Assembly: GCA_015680685.1 (NCBI GenBank) | Contig: MNCI01018966.1 | Location: 202,676-266,675, forward strand | Length of the DNA stretch: 64,000 bases | Source: Gnetum montanum | Lineage: Eukaryota; Streptophyta; Gnetopsida; Gnetales; Gnetaceae | Direction: 5' to 3' | Shown here: piece after piece, positions 11,960 through 22,122 of the stretch | Numbering within the stretch: position 1 is the first letter of the stretch | How the letters are laid out: every line of letters begins with the position of its first letter | Position numbers and translations under genes: made by a program | Notes under the pieces: generated by a model | What the model was told of the DNA's origin: nothing | Databases searched by the model: none | Seen by the model: only the letters and a program-made list of their open reading frames with translations

Positions 11960-13200
11960 CATGGTGAATCCTCACAAGGTTTGACTACTTCTCAAAAGGA
12001 TAGAATACATAAATGATCGAAGTAGTATGTCATTATAGGTGATACCACATTATGTTGATGATCCTATGATGGTATACTCCTAAAGTGATTAAGTACAAAC
12101 AAAGCTAGAATAGTCCTAGAGGAAGTTTACAAGGGTGTTTGTGAAGGACATATAAGATTGAGAGCCATGGCCTCTAAGATTAGATGGTTAGGCTACTATT
12201 AGCCCTATATGGAAAATGACTACCTATAAAAGGTTAACTAATGTGACACATGCCAACAATATAGCAACCTAATACATGTATCATCAATTGAGTTACATAT
12301 AACCTAAATAACATTGCTGATGAGGGTTGGGTATCATTAAACCTATAACACCTAAGTTTATTGTAAGGCACCACTTCATCATTACCACAACTAAATACTT
12401 TACCAAGTGGGTTGAGGTTATTGTCCTAAGGAAGATCACATCTGAACAAGTTTGCAAGTTTATCCTAGCCAACATTGTAGCTCATTTTGGCATATCCATC
12501 ATCATAGTTATAGGAAATGGACCTCAATTTAGTAGCCAAGAAACCAAGGATTTCTACCACAACGTAGGCATTAATCACTATTTCTTTTCACCTTACTACC
12601 TTTAAGTCAATGGACAAGTAGAAGTAAGCAACAAGGCCATCATCAACTTGGTCAAAAAGATGCTCAACAATAGCAAGTAGAATTGGCATGAATGGCTTGT
12701 CCATGCATCATGAGCATATAAAACAACCCATCACATGACAACCGACATGATCCCTTATAGCCTTATTTATGGTTTTAAAGCTATTTTACCTCTTGAATTA
12801 TAGGTTCCATCACTCTGATTAGTCTTGACTAACTTCATCAATGATGAGAAGAGTAAGGAGTTATGAATAGCAGCACTCGATTTGGTGGAGGAGGGATGTA
12901 TGTAGGAGCTTGCTCACATCAAGCACTATCAAGAGTGGTAGAAGTGAGAACATCACCATAACTTGATCATGCTCAAGATCAAAGAGGGAAACCTAGTCCT
13001 CAAGGTTGTTCATGAGCATGTAGACAAATTCTCAACCAACTAGGAAGGGCCCTTTCTTATCACTAGAGCCTATGGGAATGAAGCATTTATAATAGCCTAG
13101 AAAGTTTTCTCATATGAAAAATTCAATCCCCTAGAATGGAAGCCACAAGGACCAAAATTCATTAATTCATGCACTTCGATGTTCACTAGCCACTTCAAAT
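11960..13200 (+). pseudogene. Integrase remnant of the Tat-like element
   Basis: The core at 12,327-12,605 reads FIITTTKYFTKWVEVIVLRK and then ITSEQVCKFI, followed by GNGPQFSS where D-N-G-x-x-F is usual, so the second catalytic Asp is replaced by Gly. Downstream frames give NGQVEVSNKAI (the third acidic residue region), AYKTTHHMTTDMIPYSL and YGFKAILPLE, all standard for Tat/Athila integrases. No chromodomain is seen after it. Many stops. It would have inserted the cDNA into the genome. The zinc-binding N-terminus, about 12,050-12,300, is barely readable. Confidence 0.75.
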
Positions 13201-14040
13201 CGCATGGTGGAGAGATTAGCATGGAAGATTCATCTACAGCATGGAAGGTGTGCCTTGGTTACTATTTATACTAAACATAATGCCCATGGGAGAAGCACTT
13301 ACTATGTATAGTCACCTCCCAAATTTGGGAATTCATCTTACCTAAATTTGTAGCACATTTGTAGCCATTTTCAGCCAATTTGTAGTTGTTTTATAGCCAA
13401 ATCTTAGCCAACTTGCAGCCCTATTCATGGCCCAAAGATTGTATAAAAGCTAGCCTCAAACAGCATTGAAGGATGGAGCAATTTTCAACAATTTTAGCAA
13501 GTTTTGACAAGCAAATTCTCACCAAAGTTCAACCATTTTTTACAATTTCACACTTGGGACATTTTTAGGCACTCAAGAGCTCTTACATGTTTTCATACTT
13601 GCATTCTTGTGAACCCCACCATGGAAGCAGTGAGGCTTAAGATTTGGTGCAATTTTTTATGTTAACGCTACACTTCTAAGGTTCCAAACCTAGCGTGGAG
13701 CAACTTGGCATCCAAGTATTCCACCTTTCTCACCCCCAGAAAAAACCCAATTGATAGATCTATAGTTGCCACAATGAAGGTAGGTTCAATAACATCAAGA
13801 GTGGCTTAGCTCCTAGATGATGGAGTAGATCACCTTAGCTTCAACAAACTTTGAACTCTTACACAAGTAAAACCCCTCCACCATTTTGCTCATCCAAGAA
13901 CCATTTGTACATATTTCTCTAACTTATTATTTATTCTTTTCTCAATAAAGTTTTAAGTTTGGAGTTTTTTATTCAAAAATAAATTTATTATTTGTGCATC
14001 ATTCAGATCTATTTATATTCTAACATTTTGCATCTCATAA
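13200..14040 (+). mobile_element. Probable 3' LTR of the Tat-like element
   Basis: The position directly after integrase, a TATA-like 'gtataaaagc' at about 13,440 and an 'aataaag' polyadenylation-like signal near 13,940 are the pattern of an LTR promoter followed by its terminator. I could not fix either end or find the 5' partner in the window, so limits are approximate. Confidence 0.45.
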
Positions 14041-16870
14041 GTCCTTGGTCAATTTGTTGGACTATCTAGGATGCCTCAAATCCCATTTTTATCACAAAGG
14101 CTTTGGGAATTCTAGGTTGAGGAACTACTTGAATCGAGGATCCATGGTATTCATTCCAAAAATTGAGGTTTTTGGTTTCAATACCATCCATGGCATCCTA
14201 AATTCCATTTTTTTAAGGCCTTGGGAATTTGGGGTTAAAGTTGTTATGCTAATATTTTTGGTTTTCTAGCAATCAATTTTTTCAATTGCTACAATCTTCA
14301 ATAAAAGGCTTTCATTAATATCAATGTTTGCTCAAATGAGAACTATATTTGTGGCATTCTGTATACTATTTCCTTGAATTTTGGTGTGATAGTAGCAATT
14401 GTTAGCATGCTAGGGTTTCCTGAATCAATTATCATAGTTGTGAATGTTCCTATTTTCATTGATGTAATGCTCTAGAACACTAGATCGGTGAACCATGAGG
14501 TAGAGGTGATGGATGTTGTCAAGAGCCATAAGAGTATCAAGGACATCATAAAGGAATTTAGCTAGTTGATACTAGTGTATGGTAATTGTTAATCATTATG
14601 GTAGTGTTGTGATGCATCTTGAATGAATGGTTGCTTCTACCATTAATTATTTCCTCTTGGTTGAGCTAATCATTTTTGTAGAAAATGTAACTAGGAAAAG
14701 TAGAATTGATTCTAGGATCATGCTTGAAAGTAGCTTCCTTTCACTTGGAGTTGATCTTAACTAATCGACAACTATAGATGATATTATTTTGGCAACCTTA
14801 GATCCTAGAAGTAGTTATCTTTCCTCAGTGGCAATGCATTGCAATCGTGGTAATGGTATTGTGAATGTCCTAGATTTGCTTGTGCTTGTAGATAATGAAG
14901 GTGAGCCTATCTCTATCTACCTATGATTGTATCAATTTATATTTAATTTTTGTGATGGTCGAGCTCGATAGGAAAATTCCATAACATAGCTATCTTACCT
15001 AGTTGCAAACCTATGTGATGGAATTATTTCCTCCTCTAATAATGATGTTATGCATGGCTACCAGTAATCATTGTACTATTTAATGGTATCAATTCAATAA
15101 TATTTTGGATAGGATTTAGTCATGCTCCCTCTCTGTGGTACAACATCATCCTCATGACTAGTGTATTAATGATATCCTAACATTCTTCCCTCATTATAAT
15201 TCTTTTCTCAATATCTCTCTTTGTAGGTACATCATTAAATCATCATGCATTCTCTTATTGATGGATCCTCTAATATCTCAACAACATTGATCAAGAGGGG
15301 GCAATTTTTTATCCACTTTTTTTAGTACTTTAGCAAACTAGCCAAGTGTTATTTTGATATTGTTACATCTCCCTAGAGTGTGCATAAATTCTCTCAAAAT
15401 CATCATCTTTAGTAGTATTTAGGACATTCAAATACCCCTAGAAGGTATTCCTAATCATTCTCCAAGAAATAGATATTAGTTTTAGTATTTCTAATAGCTT
15501 TTAGAAGCCAAATGTGGCAAGATTGCATTATCATGCAAAACCTTCTCTTCTAACTTTAATTGTACCTCTATTAAGCTTCCCATGACTAATGTGCATTATT
15601 TCTAAGGTAATGGATCTTAGCCTTCATGATTCTAAACACTCTTGGAGGTACAAAGAAACATGTTGACTTCATGATGCTTAGGTAATGTGGATGCTTTTAG
15701 TTATTTAGCATCACACAAAAACTCAACTTTGGATGATACTTTGAACATCATGTAACCTCCAATTCGTACTTGACATCATCTTGATGATGTTCAACATTAG
15801 TTCAAGTGTCAATAACAATCCCTAGGGCATAGAATTGATAATCTAGTGTGCAAAGACTTGAGATGTACTGAAGTAGATGATGCTTATGCCAGCATTAGTG
15901 TCAACCTATGTCACTCGTGTCACTTGCCCATGGCACATAGTTTGAGTTTTTAAAAGTAAACTTTAAGTGAATAAATTCAAGCTACGAATGTTTTTGGGAA
16001 ATCTTAAGCTTATAAATACTAGTTTTTAGAATTAATTCTAGGCTTTCTTAAAAACTTGAGAGCACATTTTCAAGTTTTGAGAAATCTCAAGTATCAACAT
16101 TTGTATCAATTGCATCACCTATGTGCTCCATGGCCATTTGAGCATTATCTATAGTCCATGACGCTAGTTCCAATATTTGCATCATTGTCCTTACATGTGA
16201 GCATGATAATACCAATGTTGGCATCAATGAGGCTAGCATTGATATTACTACATCACCTACTAGTATCACCTATGGGGAAACCACTAAAAATGATCCTATT
16301 TGACCCTTGAATCAACTCCAAATGATGTCAACAAATCCTCAAAACATCTTGAAACCCATAAGAGATCGAGATCCATCAATTAAACCTTTTATTTGCTCAT
16401 TAAATAAGTACAAATCATTAAATTTCAATCTAAAATTGTATCACATACCATTGTAGCTCCTAGCCCTTCTTAGGAGACATACTTTATTAATTTATCTAGT
16501 AAAGTACTCGTTATTTTGAGAAGAAAAAATTGAAACTCCTTCTCACATATTTGATCTATTATCTATTATTTATTTTATATGTCCTCTCTATTTTGAATAT
16601 ACTCATATCACTTAGATCTTATCCATATCATTTGTGTTTCATCAAATTAGTCATTAAATTCATCATAATTGATTTGTACCCTTGTTGATTCTAATTGTGG
16701 TTGATAGGCTAACTTGGTATTTGCTTAGAGGTTCATGCTACCTTCATAATTGTGAATTCTTTGAGGGTATATTATTTTGAAGATCATTTACAACCATGAA
16801 TCATACATCAAAATGTGGGATTTATGAAGGTACTTTTACAAATATATAGAAGAACATTTTTGCATGATAG
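14041..16870. other. No recognisable gene
   Basis: Only short chance ORFs. Two ~60-bp related pieces ('cttgggaatt' context) lie at about 14,065-14,125 and 14,185-14,240. From 14,340 to 14,930 there are short coding-like phrases on the plus strand broken by many stops, with no family recognised. Confidence 0.4.
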
Positions 16871-16871
16871 T

Positions 16872-17303
16872 GAGAAACTCAATATGCATCTCTAAATGCT
16901 ATAAATAGATATTTCTTTTAGGTACCTAACTTCTTTTTTCTAAAATCAAAAAAATATTAAAATATCTCTCTTGTAAGTCCATTATATATATGTCACTCCT
17001 ACATATCGATCAACATTAAAGTAAATTTTAAGATCTTCTTCAAAACATATAACTTGAGTTTTCCAAAGCTTGAACTCCTAATTTTTTATTTTTTTATCTT
17101 TTTAAAAATAATTTTGATTTGTAATTATTTTGAGAAACCTAATCTACATTTTTAAAAGCTAAAAATAGATATATTTTTAGGTATCTTAATTTTTATTTCC
17201 AAAATGTTTTAAAAATTATAAAATATCCCTCTTACAATCCTACTCTATATGCCATTCCTATATATCCATCAACATCAAAACAAATTTCCACTTTATTCAA
17301 GAC
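16872..17303. repeat. Diverged direct repeat, two ~170-bp copies 260 bp apart
   Basis: Bases 16,872-17,045 and 17,132-17,303 share 'gagaaac', 'aaatagatat', 'ttttaggta', 'aaaatatc(t/c)ctctta' and 'catcaacat' in the same order. The copies differ by many substitutions and small indels. No coding content. Confidence 0.6.
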
Positions 17304-17879
17304 AAAAGAGATAATTTACAATTATTTAGAAGAATGAAAGGAAGTCTATTTAAACAATCTTGCCTTATGCAAATGAATTAGAGTTTTAAAGGATGAGAAC
17401 ATGCATTGAATCATGATAGAAAACAATGATTGAGAGATCAAAGGATAGAGGCACATGAAATAGGAGAACCTATTGAATTAGCAAGATTAAAATAAGAGAA
17501 TGCTTTGTAGAGAATACATTAGAAGAAAAAACAATGATACAAGAAAAGCATAATTTTGAAAGATCATGAAATTGAGTTAAATCCTAAGAGAAGAAGAATT
17601 TATAATTAAGGAAATGAACATGGATTTGTAAATTAGATTTAGGATAACTCTAGCATAATAGCTCCTTGGATTTTTATTTATAATCATGAGATTCAAATTA
17701 AAGGGGTTAAAACTAAATAAAAAAATGCTTCCTAGAGAGACTGTGAATATGAATGAGCTCTTAAAATCAGGTTCACAATAAGTCCTATCATAATAAGTCT
17801 TGATATTGGTATTTTATCTAATGATGTGCATTTTATTATTATTTTACATTTACAACATAATATTGCAAACTATACATGA

Positions 17880-18230
17880 GCATAAAAGTGGTCATGGTCA
17901 AGGTTGAGATCAAGGTCTTGGTTTTAGAACTAAGTATTAATTAGATGATAACTTGATCATTCTAGCTTACAATAGTTCTTTTTCCATTGACGACATTGTA
18001 CAAGTTGTTTGAATTGAAGAATCCAATGATCCACTAACACAAAATAGGTATGAATATGGGCATAGCTAGATTTTTAGACATGGAAGAGGCCATAGTTCTA
18101 GATCAAAAACTAATTCAATGCAATGGATTATTATTTTTCAAGATGAAATTAACATTTGTAGAGAATGAAAACATGAATGGGCTTGTCATAAAAAGAAATT
18201 TTAAATAGAAAAGAGCCAACGAAACACTCT
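17880..18230 (+). pseudogene. Copia gag fragment (Gly/Arg-rich tail and zinc knuckle), low confidence
   Basis: On the plus strand, HKSGHGQG-DQGLGFRTK and later HGRGHSSRSK resemble the Gly/Arg-rich tail of many copia gags, and NICRE-KHEWACHKKKF looks like a degenerate CCHC knuckle with its second Cys codon turned into TGA. It lies tail-to-tail with the minus-strand copia remnant to its right. Too decayed to assign to a lineage. Confidence 0.35.
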
Positions 18231-18239
18231 TTATGGCTA

Positions 18240-19310
18240 AACTAAGGTATTTGTCTTACTTGAGTTGATCTTCTCAATGTATAATCTTCTTCTTAAAGTG
18301 AATCTTCCCTACCATTAGTTTCATCATCAACTTGTTCTTCAAATGATTTCTAGTTAATATTATAATGAGCTTTTCTTGGAATATTTTCTTCAACCATATT
18401 AGGTTGAGATAATTCTATAAACACCACATCTTTGCTATACATGGCTTTGTTAGTATTGGGATTCCATAACTTATATCCTTTTACACCATGGTCATATCCA
18501 ACAAAAATATATATATAGGATTTATAATCTAATTTGGATCTACATTCTTTAGGCACATGACAATAAGCTATACTCCCAAATACTCTCAAATAATCCAATG
18601 AAACTTTCTTACCGGACCATATCTCTTATGGGATTCTTCCATCCAATGATGATGAGGATGTTATGTTTATTAAGTATCAAGCTATTAGCATACCTTCTAT
18701 CCAAATTTTCTTTTCAATATTACCATCACTGATCATACACCGAGCTCATTCCAAAAGTGTTCTATTCATCTATTCTATAACTACATTTTTCTATGAAGTG
18801 CCTAGAATACTCTTTTGCCTAAAAATACCTTAAGTCCTACAAAACCTTTCAAGTTCACCTAAACAAAATTTCCCACCATTATTTTTTGTAAGGATTTTAA
18901 TTCTTTTTCCAGATTGATTCTCAAGAAGAGCTTTATATTCCTTGAATTTATCAAAGACTTCATATTTAAATTTAGAAAGTGGATCTACTACACTTTTCCA
19001 AAATAATCATCTATGAATGAAACATAATATTTAGAATCCCCTAGTGAAGTTACCAAAATATGACCAAACACATCAATATGAATTAGATGAAATGTGTTTT
19101 TATCTCTTTGAGTATTGCAAGAAAGCTCAAACAATGTTGTTTTCCATTCAAGCAATGTTCATAGAGTGGTAAATGACCTTGGAAATTACCTTTAATTATA
19201 CTTTTTTCTTGAAGAATTTTGGATGGAATTTTATCCCACATGCCCAAGTCTTCTATGCCATAGATGCATAGTGAAGTTCTATTTTTGTACATGAAAGAAT
19301 TCAACTTTAT
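18240..19310 (-). pseudogene. Copia integrase (minus strand), decayed
   Basis: Reading leftward: a DVFGHILVTSLGDSKYYVSF-like core, then NVVIE-MNRTLLE-ARCMIS, EKKIWIEGM, SSSLDGRIP-EIWSGKKVSL and DYLRVFGSIAYCHVPKECRS followed by KLDYKS and GYDHGVKGYKLWNP. This is the order of a Ty1/copia integrase and its C-terminal tail. Stops interrupt it, and Gln and Trp codons are frequent stop positions. The pre-integrase segment is recognisable around 19,300-19,100. RT and RNase H are missing; the copy stops near 18,240. Confidence 0.75.
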
Positions 19311-20560
19311 TAGCCACTATAACACCGTCCAGTTGGTATAGTCTCCCACTTCCTTCTATGTATCCTCTCGCTATGATGGATTTTCCCTAAAAAATTCTAC
19401 ATCTCTTGTTTCCAAATAATACAAATAGATGAATATTATCAAAATCAACCGCAGACAATAAATTTTTGATTAGCTCATGGACATGATATACCTTAGAAAT
19501 TTTAATTATTTTACCATTATGGAATAACTTTACTTTACCATATCCATTTACAGTACATGTTTCATCATTTCCAAGAAAAAAAAGAGCAGATATAGCTTCA
19601 TGGTTTCAGAAAACCATTCTCTTTTAGGTATAAATCTATATAAAGCACCTAAATCAATATACCGGTAATTACAATTAGAATTACCTCTAGTTGTGATTAC
19701 ACACAAATCTAGTATTTCTTCATCAACATCTTTCATAGAAGAACTAGATCCATCATCTTTCTCCTTTTTCTTTAGAAATTTGTAATCCTTCTTCAAGTGG
19801 CCATGCTTTCCATAGTTCTAACACTTTGGTGTTCTCTCAGGAGCATCATCAACAAATTTATTGAATTTAGAATTATTCTTACTAAAGGATGTACTCGATT
19901 ATTATTTTTCGAGTCCTTTAATTGCTAATAATTTAGTAGGTGCAAGCTTAGAACACTTTCTTTGAAGTTCTTTAGTTATCATCCATCATACATCTTCATA
20001 AAATTTTAAAGAGGTACTTGAACTCATAATATTTTGAACAATATTTTCCCATGAATCGTGAAGTGATTCTAACAAGGCAATATATTGATCTTCTTCTTCC
20101 ATCTTACTACTAATTGATTATAGTTGTCTCACAATAGTATTGAAATTAGTAAGATGAGATGTAATAGTATTATTTTTAGACATCTTTAACAACAATAATT
20201 ACCTTTTAAGATGAAATTTATTTGAGTAAAAACTATATTGATATGTCTTACCCATAGCATCCCATAATATTTTTGCAATCTTTTCATATTGCAAATTTAT
20301 AAGCATATGATTAGAATTACCTTAATTTCTCCCAACGCTAGATAATCTAACTAATTCTAGTCTTCATCTTGCATGCCCTCTAGTTTAATTCTAGTAATGC
20401 ATACATCTTGTTTTTTTTTCAACCAGAAAATCTTCCATCCTGAGCTTCCAAAGATTATAGTTGCTACCATTAAACTTTTCTATTTCTTCCGTATACTTAG
20501 CACTCTTAGCCATCTTAATGCATTGAACAAGATAAGAGCCCTAAGAATCAAATGACCCTT
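19311..20560 (-). pseudogene. Copia gag-protease (minus strand), decayed
   Basis: A degenerate CCHC knuckle reads C-NYGKHGHLKKDYKF (two Cys turned to Tyr, one Trp codon turned to stop) near 19,840-19,790. Protease-like text follows: YRYIDLGALYRFIPKREWFS, where the usual D-S-G-A active site is D-L-G-A. The gag body between 20,560 and 19,850 is readable only in patches. Order and strand agree with the integrase to the left, so they form one element. Confidence 0.65.
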
Positions 20561-20990
20561 GCTTTGATATCAATTTGTTAATTTTCACCCCAATTAAGTC
20601 AGATAATAAAGCAATAGCAAGCAATAGAAATTGAAATTCAATTATGGAATTGGAAGAAATGCATCAAGAACACAAGAAATTATCTTGTGGAAAGCCTATG
20701 AAAACCCCAAAAATGGCTCCAATTCCTAGCAAGCCTTAGAAATCCAAGTCATTTTTTTTAACTTAGAATAAGATTCAATCAAACTTTCACAAGAGGAAGA
20801 TACTACAACTTGAAGATGTGTTCATAAGACCACCCAAGCACATTAGAACATTGGTTTTCAAATCAAACAAAAACATTCATGTATATAAATAAAAAATTGA
20901 AACAATAGGCTTTTTTGCTATGGTGGCAGGTTTGCCATCTCAAAATTTAATAAATCAAAAATGAAAGAAAAATTTAATATATAGGTAAAC
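20561..20990 (-). mobile_element. Primer-binding site and partial 5' LTR of the minus-strand copia element
   Basis: On the minus strand 'ttgatatcaaagca' (20,565-20,578) matches the initiator-Met tRNA primer site common in copia elements (TGGTATCAGAGC) with G-to-A type changes. Immediately outside it, the plus-strand 'tgttaattttcacc' gives the TG...-type LTR edge. The far end of the LTR was not found. Element C inserted close by at 21,144. Confidence 0.5.
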
Positions 20991-21143
20991 TAGTGAATTC
21001 AAAAAATCTATAAGGTTTTAGTATTACTTATGATTATTTTTGCAATGTATTTTTGTTGGAAAGTTTTGATAAAATAATAAAAAATAGGTATGGAAGCCCA
21101 TGAGTCTTTTCTATTTGAAAAAATTAAATAAATTATTTGATAG

Positions 21144-21148
21144 ATAAA
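21144..21148. repeat. Target-site duplication of element C, left copy (ATAAA)
   Basis: ATAAA lies directly before the 5' LTR and again at 28,196-28,200 directly after the 3' LTR. A perfect 5-bp duplication, the length expected for Ty3/gypsy integration. Confidence 0.9.
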
Positions 21149-21976
21149 TGATGGGATGCGATATTGCATGGGCCGCGATATTTCCTACGCGATATCGTGT
21201 TGTCCCCTGCGATATCGCATACGCGATATCGTGGTGCGCTGCCAAGTCTATAAATAAGAGGTAGCTCTCCCTTGTTTCTAATCTAGATCTAGACGCTTAG
21301 CGAAACTTTGGCAGTTTTACCTCCCCAGAGATAGAACAATTTCCATGTGCCCACAGTAGGAGCTCCAAAGTGAACAAATCTTTATTCGAGCAAATATTAT
21401 ACCTGAACACAAGTTTGTGTATGGAAATAAAGACGAATTATTGGATAAACCTTGTAGTGCATGGAATAGGCTAAATAGGACTGTAATTCTTGTTATTTAT
21501 TGTTCATCATTTAAATTATCTATTAGCTAATTAAATCTCTCTCAACCCTTCTCTCATAGTTAAGTATATTTGGTATGACCGCTTCGAGCATGTGCATTAC
21601 GCTTGGTAATCCCAGTAATGACTAGTATTTGGTAACCAAGGTTGCATTGGTTCAAGGTGTGAACGGTAAGCAGGAATGGATGCTGATGCTAGGTTAATTA
21701 AGGCTTAGTTAGTTAGTTAAAGTTAGTTAATTAGCCTCTTCACCCTTTACCTCATTAGCATAGGTGATAAAACATAAAAGACATAAAAATCACATACCTC
21801 AAACTTACTTAACCATACAACCGTGACAACTACAAGTAAGTCTGGGAAGACAATGATTGATTAATCTTAAGTGTTGCATGAGGTGTGTAGGCACTTAGTC
21901 TATGGAATTTGACTGGATCACATGTGTAACACTCATATTCATATGGTTGAGTGTAGGGGTACCTCGCCACTCATCA
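21149..21976 (+). mobile_element. Element C 5' LTR
   Basis: Starts TGATGGGATG, ends CACTCATCA. A TATA box (tataaata) lies at 21,249-21,256. Upstream of it is an array of CGATATCG-like palindromes. The same 828-bp length as the 3' LTR at 27,368-28,195, with scattered transitions between them. The downstream half includes a 'ttagttagttag' run near 21,707. Confidence 0.92.
21157..21235. promoter_or_regulatory. Palindrome array (GCGATATCGC type) upstream of the LTR TATA box
   Basis: Five GATAT(C/T)-centred motifs, several perfect as GCGATATCGC or ACGCGATATCGT, lie ~15-22 bp apart and end just before the TATA box. They retain CpG in this 5' LTR, while in the 3' copy many have become TGATATCA or CACATG by C-to-T change. 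Confidence 0.7.
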
Positions 21977-21977
21977 T

Positions 21978-21995
21978 TGGTGTCGTTGCCGAGGA
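21978..21995 (+). promoter_or_regulatory. Primer-binding site, tRNA-Asp type
   Basis: TGGTGTCGTTGCCGAGGA, one base after the LTR end. It matches the complement of the plant tRNA-Asp(GTC) 3' end (TGGCGCCGTTGCCGGGGA) at all but three positions, each a C-to-T or G-to-A transition. Confidence 0.85.
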
Positions 21996-22122
21996 CTAAG
22001 TGTTTGTGCGCTAAGTAGAACATAGGAAATCATCTACATCGTTGGAAAGCTTAAACGAACCCTTAGGGTTAATCATACAAAAAATTAACATAACAACAAA
22101 TGGCACACCAAATTAAACTAAG

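Noticed and set aside
14045-14269. 74-residue ORF as a gene
   Set aside because: Spans two copies of a short degenerate repeat and has no family resemblance.
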